64,000 bases of DNA, taken from Rhodococcus sp. 14-1411-2a. GTDB taxonomy: Bacteria; Actinomycetota; Actinomycetes; Mycobacteriales; Mycobacteriaceae. Numbering within the stretch: the first letter of the stretch is position 1; each line of letters opens with the position of its first letter. A program made the translations under genes and the position numbers. The stretch lies in contig NZ_NPGA01000005.1 in NCBI RefSeq assembly GCF_002259485.1, positions 1 to 64,000 of the forward strand, in the 5' to 3' direction. The notes beneath the pieces are model-generated. The model was not told where the DNA came from. It worked only from the letters and a program-made list of their open reading frames with translations, and searched no databases. Below are positions 23,260 to 30,620 of this stretch, piece after piece.

Positions 23260-23685
23260 TCATGCCGTCATGTCGAAAGCGGCGATCACCTTGTTCGGTG
23301 TCACCCGAACGATCAATTCGCCCGGAACACCGTTGCGTGCGCCGAACTCCTCGGCGCGATCGCGGCCCATGTACCGAGCCCCCAGCTCGGTGGCGGTGCG
23401 GAGCAACTCGGCGGGATCCTCGTCGACCGACGCGATGCCCTGCACCTGGACGAATCCGTACGGCGGCTCTTCGAGATCGACGGTCAGCACCACGCGGGGA
23501 TCACGGCGAATCGACTTTCCCTTCGCGGTGTCGGCCCCCGTGTTGAACACGATCTCGTCGCCCTCGACGATGAACCAGACCGGGGCAACCAGGGGCCTGC
23601 CGTCGGAGGCCAGGTACCCGAGCTTGCCGGTGCGGGTACCCGTGGACAGAAACTCGCGTACGCGCGGATCGGTGATCGACGTCAT
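23260..23685 (-). CDS. PPOX-fold (pyridoxamine-phosphate-oxidase-like) FMN/F420-binding protein
   Basis: A 141-residue protein of the split-barrel family common in actinobacteria, in which members bind FMN, F420 or haem. Typical elements are the early strand GKLGYLASDGRPLVAPVWF, the strand EIVFNTGADTAKGKSIRRDP with basic residues at the usual cofactor-phosphate position, and VVLTVDLEEPPYGFVQVQG. The ATG at 23685 starts just before the conserved domain; a longer frame to 23757 adds an unconserved leader. It lies 88 bp after glycerate kinase on the same strand. Substrate and exact cofactor cannot be told from sequence. Confidence 0.8.
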   Translation of the reverse strand: MTSITDPRVREFLSTGTRTGKLGYLASDGRPLVAPVWFIVEGDEIVFNTGADTAKGKSIRRDPRVVLTVDLEEPPYGFVQVQGIASVDEDPAELLRTATELGARYMGRDRAEEFGARNGVPGELIVRVTPNKVIAAFDMTA

Positions 23686-23773
23686 CGCAGACACGCTACG
23701 CGGGTGGTCCGACAGAATCGGCGATCGCGGACACTTCGGCAGGTCCACGAGATCCATTCACGCTGCTCCGGCC

Positions 23774-24967
23774 TCACCGGCCGAGAGTCGCTCCGACCAG
23801 AAGCAATCTCATCGCTCGCTCCGTGGCGTCGGTCAGGAACTCGGCACCCCGTTCGAGCGCCTCGACCAACTCGACCGGTGAGGGGAGGATGCCGGCGAAG
23901 GCGTCGATACCCGAGTCGTAGTTGGCGCGGGCGTCGAGACCGATGGTTCCCGCGAGCGCCACCACAGGTTTGCCGTGAAGCTTGGCTCGGCGGGCGACCT
24001 CCGTCGGGATCTTCCCCTTCGGCGTCTGCTTGTCGATGGACCCCTCGGCGGTCAACACCAGGTCTGCTGTCGCGATGAGGCTGTCGAGGTCGACATGATC
24101 GAGCATCACCTCGAAGCGTGGTAGCAATTCGGCCCGCAGGACCGCTGCCACGCCTGCCCCCATCCCGCCGGACGCGCCGGTACCGGGCCCGGTGCGGAGG
24201 TTCAGACCGGCCGGCCGCGTCGACACGTCACGCTCCAACACCTCGGCCCAGCGGTCCATCGCAGCCGACAGGATCTCCACTTGCGTCGAGCTGGCCCCCT
24301 TCTGCGGTGCGAAGATTCGGGCGACTCCGCCGGGCCCACAGAGAATGTTGTGTGGGTTGCATGCGACCCTGATCTCCACACCGCTTCCCGGACTCAGCCG
24401 TGAATCGAGGCCGGATACATCGATGTGGTCGAGCCGAGTCAACTCGCCTCCGCCGTCGCCCAATTCGAGGCCTTCGGCATCGAGGAGTCGCACTCCGAGC
24501 GCCTGCAGAAGCCCCGCGCCGCCGTCCGAGGTGCCGGAGTCGCCGCAGCCCAACAGGATTCGTTCGGCACCGTAGTCGAGGGCGGTGCGGATGAGCTCAC
24601 CGACTCCGCGGCTCGTGGTCACCGTCGGGTCGCGCATGTCTCGCGGAACCAGCGACAGACCGGCCGCTGCTGCCATCTCCACGACCGCGGTGACCGGCCC
24701 GTCCGTTCCCAGCAGAGCGAAATGGGAATCGACCGGCTTGCCCACCGGCCCGGTCACGACGGTGTCGATCACCTTGCCCAGGGTGGCACCGGCAAGGGCG
24801 CGGGCGGACCCCTCACCCCCGTCGACGAGGGGGACCGAGTTGACGATGGCCCCGGGCACCACCCGGCGAATACCAGCGGCAATGGCCGATGCAACCTCGT
24901 CGGCACCGAGAGATTCCTTGAACCCGGACGGGGCGACGACGAATCGGAGTGGGGTGGAAGACGGCAT
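23774..24967 (-). CDS. Glycerate kinase (glycerate 2-kinase, GarK/GlxK family)
   Basis: Phosphorylates D-glycerate with ATP, feeding glyoxylate or sugar-acid breakdown products into glycolysis. The 397-residue length is close to the family norm of about 380. It opens with VVAPSGFKESL and DGGEGS, has GCGDSGTSDGGAG in the middle, and SIDKQTPKGKIPTEVARRAK towards the C-terminus, all family hallmarks. The ATG at 24967 follows AAAGGAA at a good distance. It is 30 bp downstream of an SLC13-type permease on the same strand, which suggests uptake plus phosphorylation of glycerate or a related acid (inference). Confidence 0.9.
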   Translation of the reverse strand: MPSSTPLRFVVAPSGFKESLGADEVASAIAAGIRRVVPGAIVNSVPLVDGGEGSARALAGATLGKVIDTVVTGPVGKPVDSHFALLGTDGPVTAVVEMAAAAGLSLVPRDMRDPTVTTSRGVGELIRTALDYGAERILLGCGDSGTSDGGAGLLQALGVRLLDAEGLELGDGGGELTRLDHIDVSGLDSRLSPGSGVEIRVACNPHNILCGPGGVARIFAPQKGASSTQVEILSAAMDRWAEVLERDVSTRPAGLNLRTGPGTGASGGMGAGVAAVLRAELLPRFEVMLDHVDLDSLIATADLVLTAEGSIDKQTPKGKIPTEVARRAKLHGKPVVALAGTIGLDARANYDSGIDAFAGILPSPVELVEALERGAEFLTDATERAMRLLLVGATLGR

Positions 24968-24997
24968 GGTGATCGATTCCTTTTCGAGGGTGGGAGA

Positions 24998-26497
24998 TCA
25001 GGAGATGGGGGTGCCGAGCAGCGGCCACACGAACACGGCGAAGAACAGCACGGTCCCTGCGGTCAGCGGCGCGAGAACGGCGGACAGGCGTAGCAGGTCC
25101 TTCGGTGAATACGTCTCCACACCTTCGGCTTCGGCGAAGATTGCCACCGGCTTCGCCGAGGACGGCATGGTGTGGCAGAAGCCTGCTGCAGCCGTCGACG
25201 CGAAGGCCGCGGCCATGGGGTCGACTCCGAGCGCCGAAGCCGTGGTGACGACGAGCGGAACGAGGACGGACGAACGTGCCGAGCGAGATTGGATGAGAAG
25301 GTGCGAGGCCACGGACAGCACGATCACCACCGCGATGAACACCCAGGGCGGTGCCGAGCCGATCGGAACCAACGTGAACAGCCCGTCCGAGAGCCACCCT
25401 GCCGCACCGGACGTCGTCAACGCGGTCCCGAGGGCCAGCGTTGCCGCCATGAACAGCAGCAGGGACCATGGCACGTTGGCGAGCGCCTTTCCGAAGTCGG
25501 TGGTACCCACCCGCGGCGAGGTGGAGATCAAGGCACCCAGCAGGGCGATGATGGCGGGGTGCACGCCGTGCAACGGTTCGGAGCACCACAGCACGATGAC
25601 GACGGCCAGCAGCGTCGCGGCCCGGTTCTCCGCGATGGTCAGCGGTCCCGTCACCGGTGTCGAGAGTCGCGACGCCATGTCGGATACGTTCACCGTCAAC
25701 GGTATTCGGCGATCCTCCCGATCGGTGAACAGCGCCAGTACGAGTTCGGCGGCGCAGTGGCTGCTGACCACGGCCAGCGGCACACCGAGCAACAGCCACG
25801 CGGTGAAGCTGATCCCGGTACCCGTCGCACTCTCGAGCACCTGGCTGGTGATCAGATGCGCCCCCGCCCCGATGAGCGTCGCCACCGCGGACAGCAGGAT
25901 GACGGTAGGAAACAGGATTGCCAACGCCCGCACCACCCGCTTGCGCTCGGCGAGCGCCTGCGCCAACGCCAAGAACACCGGCAGCGCAAGGGCCGCGCGA
26001 CCCGAGGTGGCGGGGATCGCGAAAGCGGTCACGATCAACGCGGCCGTCACCAGATGGGCGAGCTGGCGTACGCTACGCGCGCCACTGACGATGAACACTG
26101 CTGCGCGCGTTGCCAAACCGGACTCGCGGACTCCCGCGGCGATGATGAATGCCGCGATGAGAAGCCAGATGGTCTCCTCGCCGAGAGTGTCGAACAGTGC
26201 GTCGGTGCTCACCACACCGGTCAGTACCAGAGCAAGTGCGGCACCGAGAGCTACGTAGGTGTCGTCGATCTTCGTGAACACCCAGAGCGCGACAGCTGCG
26301 GTGAAGACCACGAGCGTGGTACGCCCGGCGCTGGGCAGCCCTTGCGCCGCGCCGGCGAGTACGGCCAGGAGTACCAGCAACGCAACCGAACTCATGACAC
26401 CCTGGACCAGTCGGCGGGTCAACAGATCGCGAAAGCGCCATGAGCGCATCGGTTCCGGGACAGGAGGTGGCTGCGTTCTGTAGCTGACCGTGTTCAT
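24998..26497 (-). CDS. SLC13-family (DASS) anion permease
   Basis: A 499-residue inner-membrane protein with at least ten hydrophobic segments and the internal two-fold pattern of the divalent-anion/sodium symporter family. Notable parts are the segment IWLLIAAFIIAAGVRESGLA, the SGRAALALPVFLALA loop in the first half and ASTAAAGFCHTMPSSAKPVA in the second, corresponding to the paired substrate/sodium loops. Family substrates are carboxylates such as succinate, citrate or glycerate; the glycerate kinase downstream favours glycerate or a close relative. The ATG is at 26497-26495; three tandem 11-bp repeats lie 23 bp upstream. Confidence 0.85.
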   Translation of the reverse strand: MNTVSYRTQPPPVPEPMRSWRFRDLLTRRLVQGVMSSVALLVLLAVLAGAAQGLPSAGRTTLVVFTAAVALWVFTKIDDTYVALGAALALVLTGVVSTDALFDTLGEETIWLLIAAFIIAAGVRESGLATRAAVFIVSGARSVRQLAHLVTAALIVTAFAIPATSGRAALALPVFLALAQALAERKRVVRALAILFPTVILLSAVATLIGAGAHLITSQVLESATGTGISFTAWLLLGVPLAVVSSHCAAELVLALFTDREDRRIPLTVNVSDMASRLSTPVTGPLTIAENRAATLLAVVIVLWCSEPLHGVHPAIIALLGALISTSPRVGTTDFGKALANVPWSLLLFMAATLALGTALTTSGAAGWLSDGLFTLVPIGSAPPWVFIAVVIVLSVASHLLIQSRSARSSVLVPLVVTTASALGVDPMAAAFASTAAAGFCHTMPSSAKPVAIFAEAEGVETYSPKDLLRLSAVLAPLTAGTVLFFAVFVWPLLGTPIS

Positions 26498-26620
26498 GGT
26501 GACCAGTCTCGGTCCGTCCGATGAAACGTCGATGAACGTTCCATGAGCGTTCTTTCATGTGCCGTTCCACTGCCGTGGGTGACGTGGAAAAATTTCTGGC
26601 AGAACGAAATCGTCGGTCGC
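26498..26620. other. Intergenic gap between the sensor kinase end and the permease start
   Basis: Besides the tandem repeats, this 123-bp gap contains a perfect 6-bp inverted repeat TTCCAC (26565-26570) with GTGGAA (26584-26589) and a 13-nt loop just beyond the kinase stop. It could end kinase transcription, but no T-run follows it in the minus-strand direction. Confidence 0.35.
26520..26552. repeat. Three contiguous 11-bp direct repeats upstream of the SLC13 permease
   Basis: On the plus strand the units are GATGAAACGTC, GATGAACGTTC and CATGAGCGTTC, exactly end to end. Units 2 and 3 match at 9 of 11 positions, units 1 and 2 at 8. An 11-bp spacing puts each unit on the same face of the helix, typical of OmpR/PhoB-type response regulators and some activators. 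The middle unit also holds the palindrome GAACGTTC. The block sits 23 bp before the permease start. Confidence 0.45.
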
Positions 26621-28111
26621 TCACCGTGCCGGCAGGTCGAGCCCGAATGTCGCACCGGCACCGGGCCGACTGTCGAGTGTCGCGGCACCGTGATGCCCGT
26701 CGGCGATCGCTCGCACGATACTCAGGCCCAGACCCGCTCCGCCGTTGTCCGAGCGAGGCGAAGCACTGGTGCCGCGCGCGAATCGTTCGAAGATGGTCGG
26801 CGCGTCCTCGCTGGACACACCGGGACCGGTGTCGCTCACCCACAACAGAACTCGGTCCAGGGCGAGCTCGGAGCCCACGACGATTCGGTCACCGGGGCCG
26901 GTGTGCGACACCGCATTCTGCGCCAGCTGAAGCACTGCCTGCGTGACTCGTTGTGGATCGACCCGCACCGAGCCCGTGCCGACGTGCCCCAGTATCCAGT
27001 CGCGGTCGGCGAGCGCGCGTACCTTCGCGTCGATGTCGCGCGGGAGGGTCTCGAGATCCACAGGTTGCTTGTGCACGAAATCCGGCCGCTCGGCTTTGGC
27101 GAGGAGCAACAGGTCTTCCACGATCCGGTTCATTCGGTCCAACTCGTCGGTGACGAGCCGGACCGTCTCTTCGCGCTCGCGTGGGTCATCACCCATCAGT
27201 TCGAGATGCCCCAGCACGATCGTGATCGGCGTACGAAGCTCATGGCTCGCGTCGTCGACGAATTGTCGCTGCGCGGCGAACGCGGACTCCAATCGATCGA
27301 GCATGTCGTTGAAGGTGTCGGCGAGTTCGGCGACGTCGTCTCGGCCGTCCACTTCGATCCGCCTGGACAGGTCGTCGGTGGTGATCTGGGCTGCGGTCCG
27401 CCGAACCAGACGCACGGGCGCAAGGATCTGCCCGGCCACGACCCAGGCGATGCCGCCGGTGAACAGCAGTGCCATCAGTGACACTCCGATCACCACACGA
27501 ACGGTGTCGGACACGTCCGCGCGTTCGCGGTCGACGAGGATTCCGATCGCGAAAGTTCCGGCCTGGCCTCCGCCGGAAGGTTCGGCGACCTGTTTCGCCC
27601 AGGCGACTTCACCTTCCGAAGTCTGCGTCGATCCCACACTGTCGGGTGAGTCCACGATCGCCGATACGACGGCCGCGTCGGCGACCAGATCTCCCGGGCC
27701 GCTGCGCTCCTGACGCAGCAGTCGATCGGTGTAGCCGAACAGGATCTCGTCGTCGTCCGGGTATTGGCGCTGTAGGTGCAACTGGAGCAGATCGGCGACA
27801 TCGCCGAACGGCAACCCGTCGTCCGGATCCCGGCCGGTCGCAGCGAACTCGCTGAACTCGCCGATCTCTTGCTCGAGCGCCACCGCAGTGTCTCTCTCGA
27901 CATCGGCGAGGAGGATCGTTCGGACGGCAACCCCCACGGCCAGCATGGCCAGTGCCATGACGAACAACAGCCAGCCGAGGATGCGCACCCGCGCCGGAAC
28001 ACGGGTTCCCACCCGGGGACGACGAGGCGCAGGCTCGGGCACAGGTCCCCTCCGAGCGAGCACCTCGGTGCGGGCATCACTGCCGTCGATCAGTTTCTCG
28101 GTCGAGTTCAC
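26621..28111 (-). CDS. Membrane sensor histidine kinase (HAMP-HisKA-HATPase)
   Basis: A 496-residue two-component sensor. Order: basic cytoplasmic N-terminus, TM1 around residues 46-68, extracytoplasmic sensor region of about 120 residues, TM2 around 190-212, HAMP, HisKA with FVDDASHELRTP (phospho-acceptor His about residue 290), then HATPase_c with N-box LAQNAV, DTGPG and GGAGLGLSIV. The GTG start at 28111-28109 overlaps the TGA of the preceding acidic-protein gene by 4 bp (GTGA), so the two are translationally coupled. No response regulator lies beside it, which is unusual for this OmpR-linked class. The signal is unknown. Confidence 0.92.
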   Translation of the reverse strand: MNSTEKLIDGSDARTEVLARRGPVPEPAPRRPRVGTRVPARVRILGWLLFVMALAMLAVGVAVRTILLADVERDTAVALEQEIGEFSEFAATGRDPDDGLPFGDVADLLQLHLQRQYPDDDEILFGYTDRLLRQERSGPGDLVADAAVVSAIVDSPDSVGSTQTSEGEVAWAKQVAEPSGGGQAGTFAIGILVDRERADVSDTVRVVIGVSLMALLFTGGIAWVVAGQILAPVRLVRRTAAQITTDDLSRRIEVDGRDDVAELADTFNDMLDRLESAFAAQRQFVDDASHELRTPITIVLGHLELMGDDPREREETVRLVTDELDRMNRIVEDLLLLAKAERPDFVHKQPVDLETLPRDIDAKVRALADRDWILGHVGTGSVRVDPQRVTQAVLQLAQNAVSHTGPGDRIVVGSELALDRVLLWVSDTGPGVSSEDAPTIFERFARGTSASPRSDNGGAGLGLSIVRAIADGHHGAATLDSRPGAGATFGLDLPAR

Positions 28112-28554
28112 CCGTCGTCGTCTTCCACATCGTCGTCGCCATCCGCATCGTCCGGGCCACCGACGTCGTCATCATCGTCATCACCGTCCGGAATGACTTC
28201 GACGGGAGGCGGGGCAGGGACGACGATGGACTGCGGTGCTGCCGGCGGCTCCGCTGCATCCGGAGCCGTACCGCCCACCGGGCCCGTGGCCGCGGGAGGG
28301 ATTTCGGCCACCGAGGGGGCCGCGGTCGAGGGTGCAGCGGTCGGGGGTGCCACGGTCGAGGAGGCCGGTGTGTCCGATGGGGGCGGTGCCTCGCCGGAGG
28401 TCTGGGATGCGCTCGGTGCCGCGACTCCGACGGTGACTCGCGGCTCGAAGCTCGGTGGCTGTGGGGTGTCGGCGAGTACGGTGCTCGCCAGTGCTACGCC
28501 CACCGGAACGATCACCACGGCCGCCAGGACGGCGATCTTGGGTGCGAACTTCAC
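28108..28554 (-). CDS. Small exported Pro/Ala-rich protein with an acidic Asp-rich tail
   Basis: A 148-residue protein from a GTG start at 28554-28552 (MKFAPKIAVLAAVV after initiation). Residues 1-28 form a signal peptide or membrane anchor ending near ALASTVLAD. The middle is low-complexity Pro/Ala/Ser/Thr, as in cell-wall-spanning linkers. The last 30 residues are mostly Asp with some Gly, suited to binding cations such as calcium. I recognise no domain. Coupling to the downstream sensor kinase suggests it feeds into, or is controlled with, that kinase (inference). Confidence 0.75.
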   Translation of the reverse strand: MKFAPKIAVLAAVVIVPVGVALASTVLADTPQPPSFEPRVTVGVAAPSASQTSGEAPPPSDTPASSTVAPPTAAPSTAAPSVAEIPPAATGPVGGTAPDAAEPPAAPQSIVVPAPPPVEVIPDGDDDDDDVGGPDDADGDDDVEDDDG

Positions 28555-28596
28555 ATCACCACACTGTCTCGAACGAGTGAGACGCCGATGAGGGCA

Positions 28597-28616
28597 ACAT
28601 GAGTGAGTTCTCATGT
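28597..28616. promoter_or_regulatory. Perfect palindrome with CTCA direct repeats upstream of the acidic protein/kinase pair
   Basis: ACATGAG (28597-28603) and CTCATGT (28610-28616) are perfect 7-bp arms around a 6-bp spacer. Reading down the minus strand, CTCAT, CTCAT and CTCAC then recur every 11 bp towards the start codon at 28554, and another dyad GTCTC-N8-GAGAC overlaps this stretch. The layout fits binding of an OmpR-type response regulator or a repressor. It lies in the 100-bp gap after the amidohydrolase stop, so a terminator function for that gene is an alternative. Confidence 0.45.
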
Positions 28617-28654
28617 CCGGGTCGAGACCGAATCGTCGTCCGCGAACCCGGTGC

Positions 28655-30112
28655 CTATCCGGCGGACGCGTGAGTGAGCGCGCCGGCGCAGATCGTCGCT
28701 CGGATCTCGGTGTCGGCCAGATCGTGTGCCGATCGGTGCACGGGATGCTCGACGAGAACGACGATGTCCGCCGTATCCCCCACGCGGAGTATCCCGCGGC
28801 CACCGCACGCTGCCCGCAGTGCCACCTCGAGAGGTACCGCTTCCTCGGGGTGCCACGGAGGTCGGTCGTCGTCGGTACGGAACACCGCTGCGGCGACTCC
28901 CGCCAACGGCTCGGGCGGACTGACCGGCGCGTCGGAACCGAACAGCAACCTCGCCCCGCTCCGGTGCAGGGTTCCGTATCCGTACGCCACCGAGCGCCGT
29001 CCGGCCCACAGATCCTCGGCGATCTCGCGATCGGCCATCGCGTGCTGCGGCTGTACCGATGCCGCGACGCCGAGCGCTGCGAAACGCGCGATGTCCTCCG
29101 GCAGGATCTGTTGCGCATGTTCGATTCGACCACCGCAACCGGCGCGCTCGAACGCATCGAGAGCAATACCGTTCGCGCGGTCGCCGATCGCGTGGATCGC
29201 CGGAACGATGCCGCCGCGTGAGGCCCGCGACACGAGCTCGAACAGACCTTCCCGGGTCTCGAGCAGCAGACCGTACGCGTCGTCGCCCTCGATCCCCGGG
29301 TATCGGTCGTGGCAGCACGCCGTCCGGGTGTTGAGCGAGCCGTCGAGCATCACCTTGAGTGGTCCCCGCCGGATCAGTTCCGACAGAGCCGAGACGTCTC
29401 CGGTCCGCTCGCCGCGCTCGAGTGCTTCGTCGAGCCATTGCGGCCACACGGTCGTGTCGACGCGTACCGCGGGAGAGCCGGCCGTCAGGCGTCGATCCCA
29501 GACCGTCTTGTTGTCGGCGAACTCGAAATCCACGACGCCGGTGACTCCGCGGACCGCCAGTGCCGCGGTGGCGTCGAGCACGGCTCGATCGAGTTCGGCC
29601 GGGTCCTCCTGCTCTTCGAGAGCCATGACCGCTTCGAGGCCGTCGACGTCGCGCAACACACCGGTGGGGTGGTCGATACCCAGGTCGTCGAGCAACGCCG
29701 GGCTCAGCCACAGCGTGTGCAGGTCCATGCTCGTCATCGCCACGCGGGCACCGGGCAGCGCATTCTCGAGCAGGTCCTTGTGTGGCTCCTCCGGCCACTG
29801 TGCGTCGCGGAAACCGTTGGCGCGCACCACGGATTCACCTGCCGTACGCGCGTAGGGGTACACCAGCGCGACGGCGTCGGCCGCCGACATCGCCGGCCCG
29901 ACGTCGATTCGCCTACGGGCCGCCGCCCACTGCGTCAGATGCACGTGAGAGTCCACGAATCCGGGTAGCGCCACCCCGCCCCCACCGTCGAGCACCTCGT
30001 CATTCACTGCACGTCGAGTACCTGCGGGGGTGATCGCCGCGATGACCGACCCTGAGAGTTCGATGTCGACGAGCACGCCGGAACCATCCAGTGCGACATT
30101 GGCGATAATCAC
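28655..30112 (-). CDS. Amidohydrolase family protein (YtcJ/Amidohydro_3-like)
   Basis: A 485-residue metal-dependent hydrolase of the amidohydrolase superfamily, probably cytoplasmic. It has the N-terminal beta-sandwich, GFVDSHVHL (HxH metal ligands), HAIGDRAN, RIEHAQ and LFGSDAPVSPPEPL with the catalytic Asp, in the order usual for YtcJ-type proteins. Members hydrolyse N-substituted amide or imide bonds, but specificity cannot be assigned here. It is divergent from the thioesterase gene, with 52 bp between the starts. Confidence 0.85.
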   Translation of the reverse strand: MIIANVALDGSGVLVDIELSGSVIAAITPAGTRRAVNDEVLDGGGGVALPGFVDSHVHLTQWAAARRRIDVGPAMSAADAVALVYPYARTAGESVVRANGFRDAQWPEEPHKDLLENALPGARVAMTSMDLHTLWLSPALLDDLGIDHPTGVLRDVDGLEAVMALEEQEDPAELDRAVLDATAALAVRGVTGVVDFEFADNKTVWDRRLTAGSPAVRVDTTVWPQWLDEALERGERTGDVSALSELIRRGPLKVMLDGSLNTRTACCHDRYPGIEGDDAYGLLLETREGLFELVSRASRGGIVPAIHAIGDRANGIALDAFERAGCGGRIEHAQQILPEDIARFAALGVAASVQPQHAMADREIAEDLWAGRRSVAYGYGTLHRSGARLLFGSDAPVSPPEPLAGVAAAVFRTDDDRPPWHPEEAVPLEVALRAACGGRGILRVGDTADIVVLVEHPVHRSAHDLADTEIRATICAGALTHASAG

Positions 30113-30164
30113 TCCTGGGACTCTAGAGCGTCGACTTCACGGGCGCGCATGCCATCCTCTAGCA

Positions 30165-30620
30165 ATGAAGACAGAGCCTGTTGCGATGCAGACAGAGCAG
30201 ACCGGTCCCGTCGGATATCACGCGAGCGTGACGGTGCGCTGGTCCGACATGGACGCCTTTGCGCACATCAATCATGCACGGATGGTCACACTGCTCGAAG
30301 AAGCGCGAATCGAGTGGCTGCTCAGCGAGGGTGAGGCCAACGAGTCACTGATCAAGAGTGCGTTGATCGCCAACGTGACCATTGCGTACAAGAAGCCGCT
30401 CCGTCATTCGGACGGTCCACTCGACGTCACCCTGTGGTTCGAGAAGGTGCGTGCTGTCGACTTCACCATCGGGTACGAGGTGCGCGCCGCGGGAGCGGCA
30501 CCGGATTCGCCGCCCGCGGTGGTGGCAACCACCCGGATGGCGATGGTCGACGTCGGTGCCGAGACTCTGCGCCGCATCGCGCCGGAGGAGAAGGCCTACC
30601 TCGCGCGCTGGACTCGCTGA
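30165..30620 (+). CDS. Acyl-CoA thioesterase, hotdog fold (4HBT)
   Basis: A 151-residue protein of the 4-hydroxybenzoyl-CoA thioesterase superfamily, expected to hydrolyse acyl-CoA esters. The signature SDMDAFAHINHARM contains the active-site acidic residue and HIN motif, followed by the long helix LLEEARIEWLL and the strand VTIAYKKPLRHSD. I chose the ATG at 30165; another ATG at 30186 is possible. The last 25 bp overlap the 3' end of the convergent acetoacetyl-CoA synthetase gene. Confidence 0.88.
   Translation: MKTEPVAMQTEQTGPVGYHASVTVRWSDMDAFAHINHARMVTLLEEARIEWLLSEGEANESLIKSALIANVTIAYKKPLRHSDGPLDVTLWFEKVRAVDFTIGYEVRAAGAAPDSPPAVVATTRMAMVDVGAETLRRIAPEEKAYLARWTR

Noticed and set aside
26621..28111. 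A response regulator partner for the sensor kinase within the window
   Set aside because: No receiver-domain gene exists in any adjacent or nearby frame; the LuxR-type gene at 53869 lacks a receiver.
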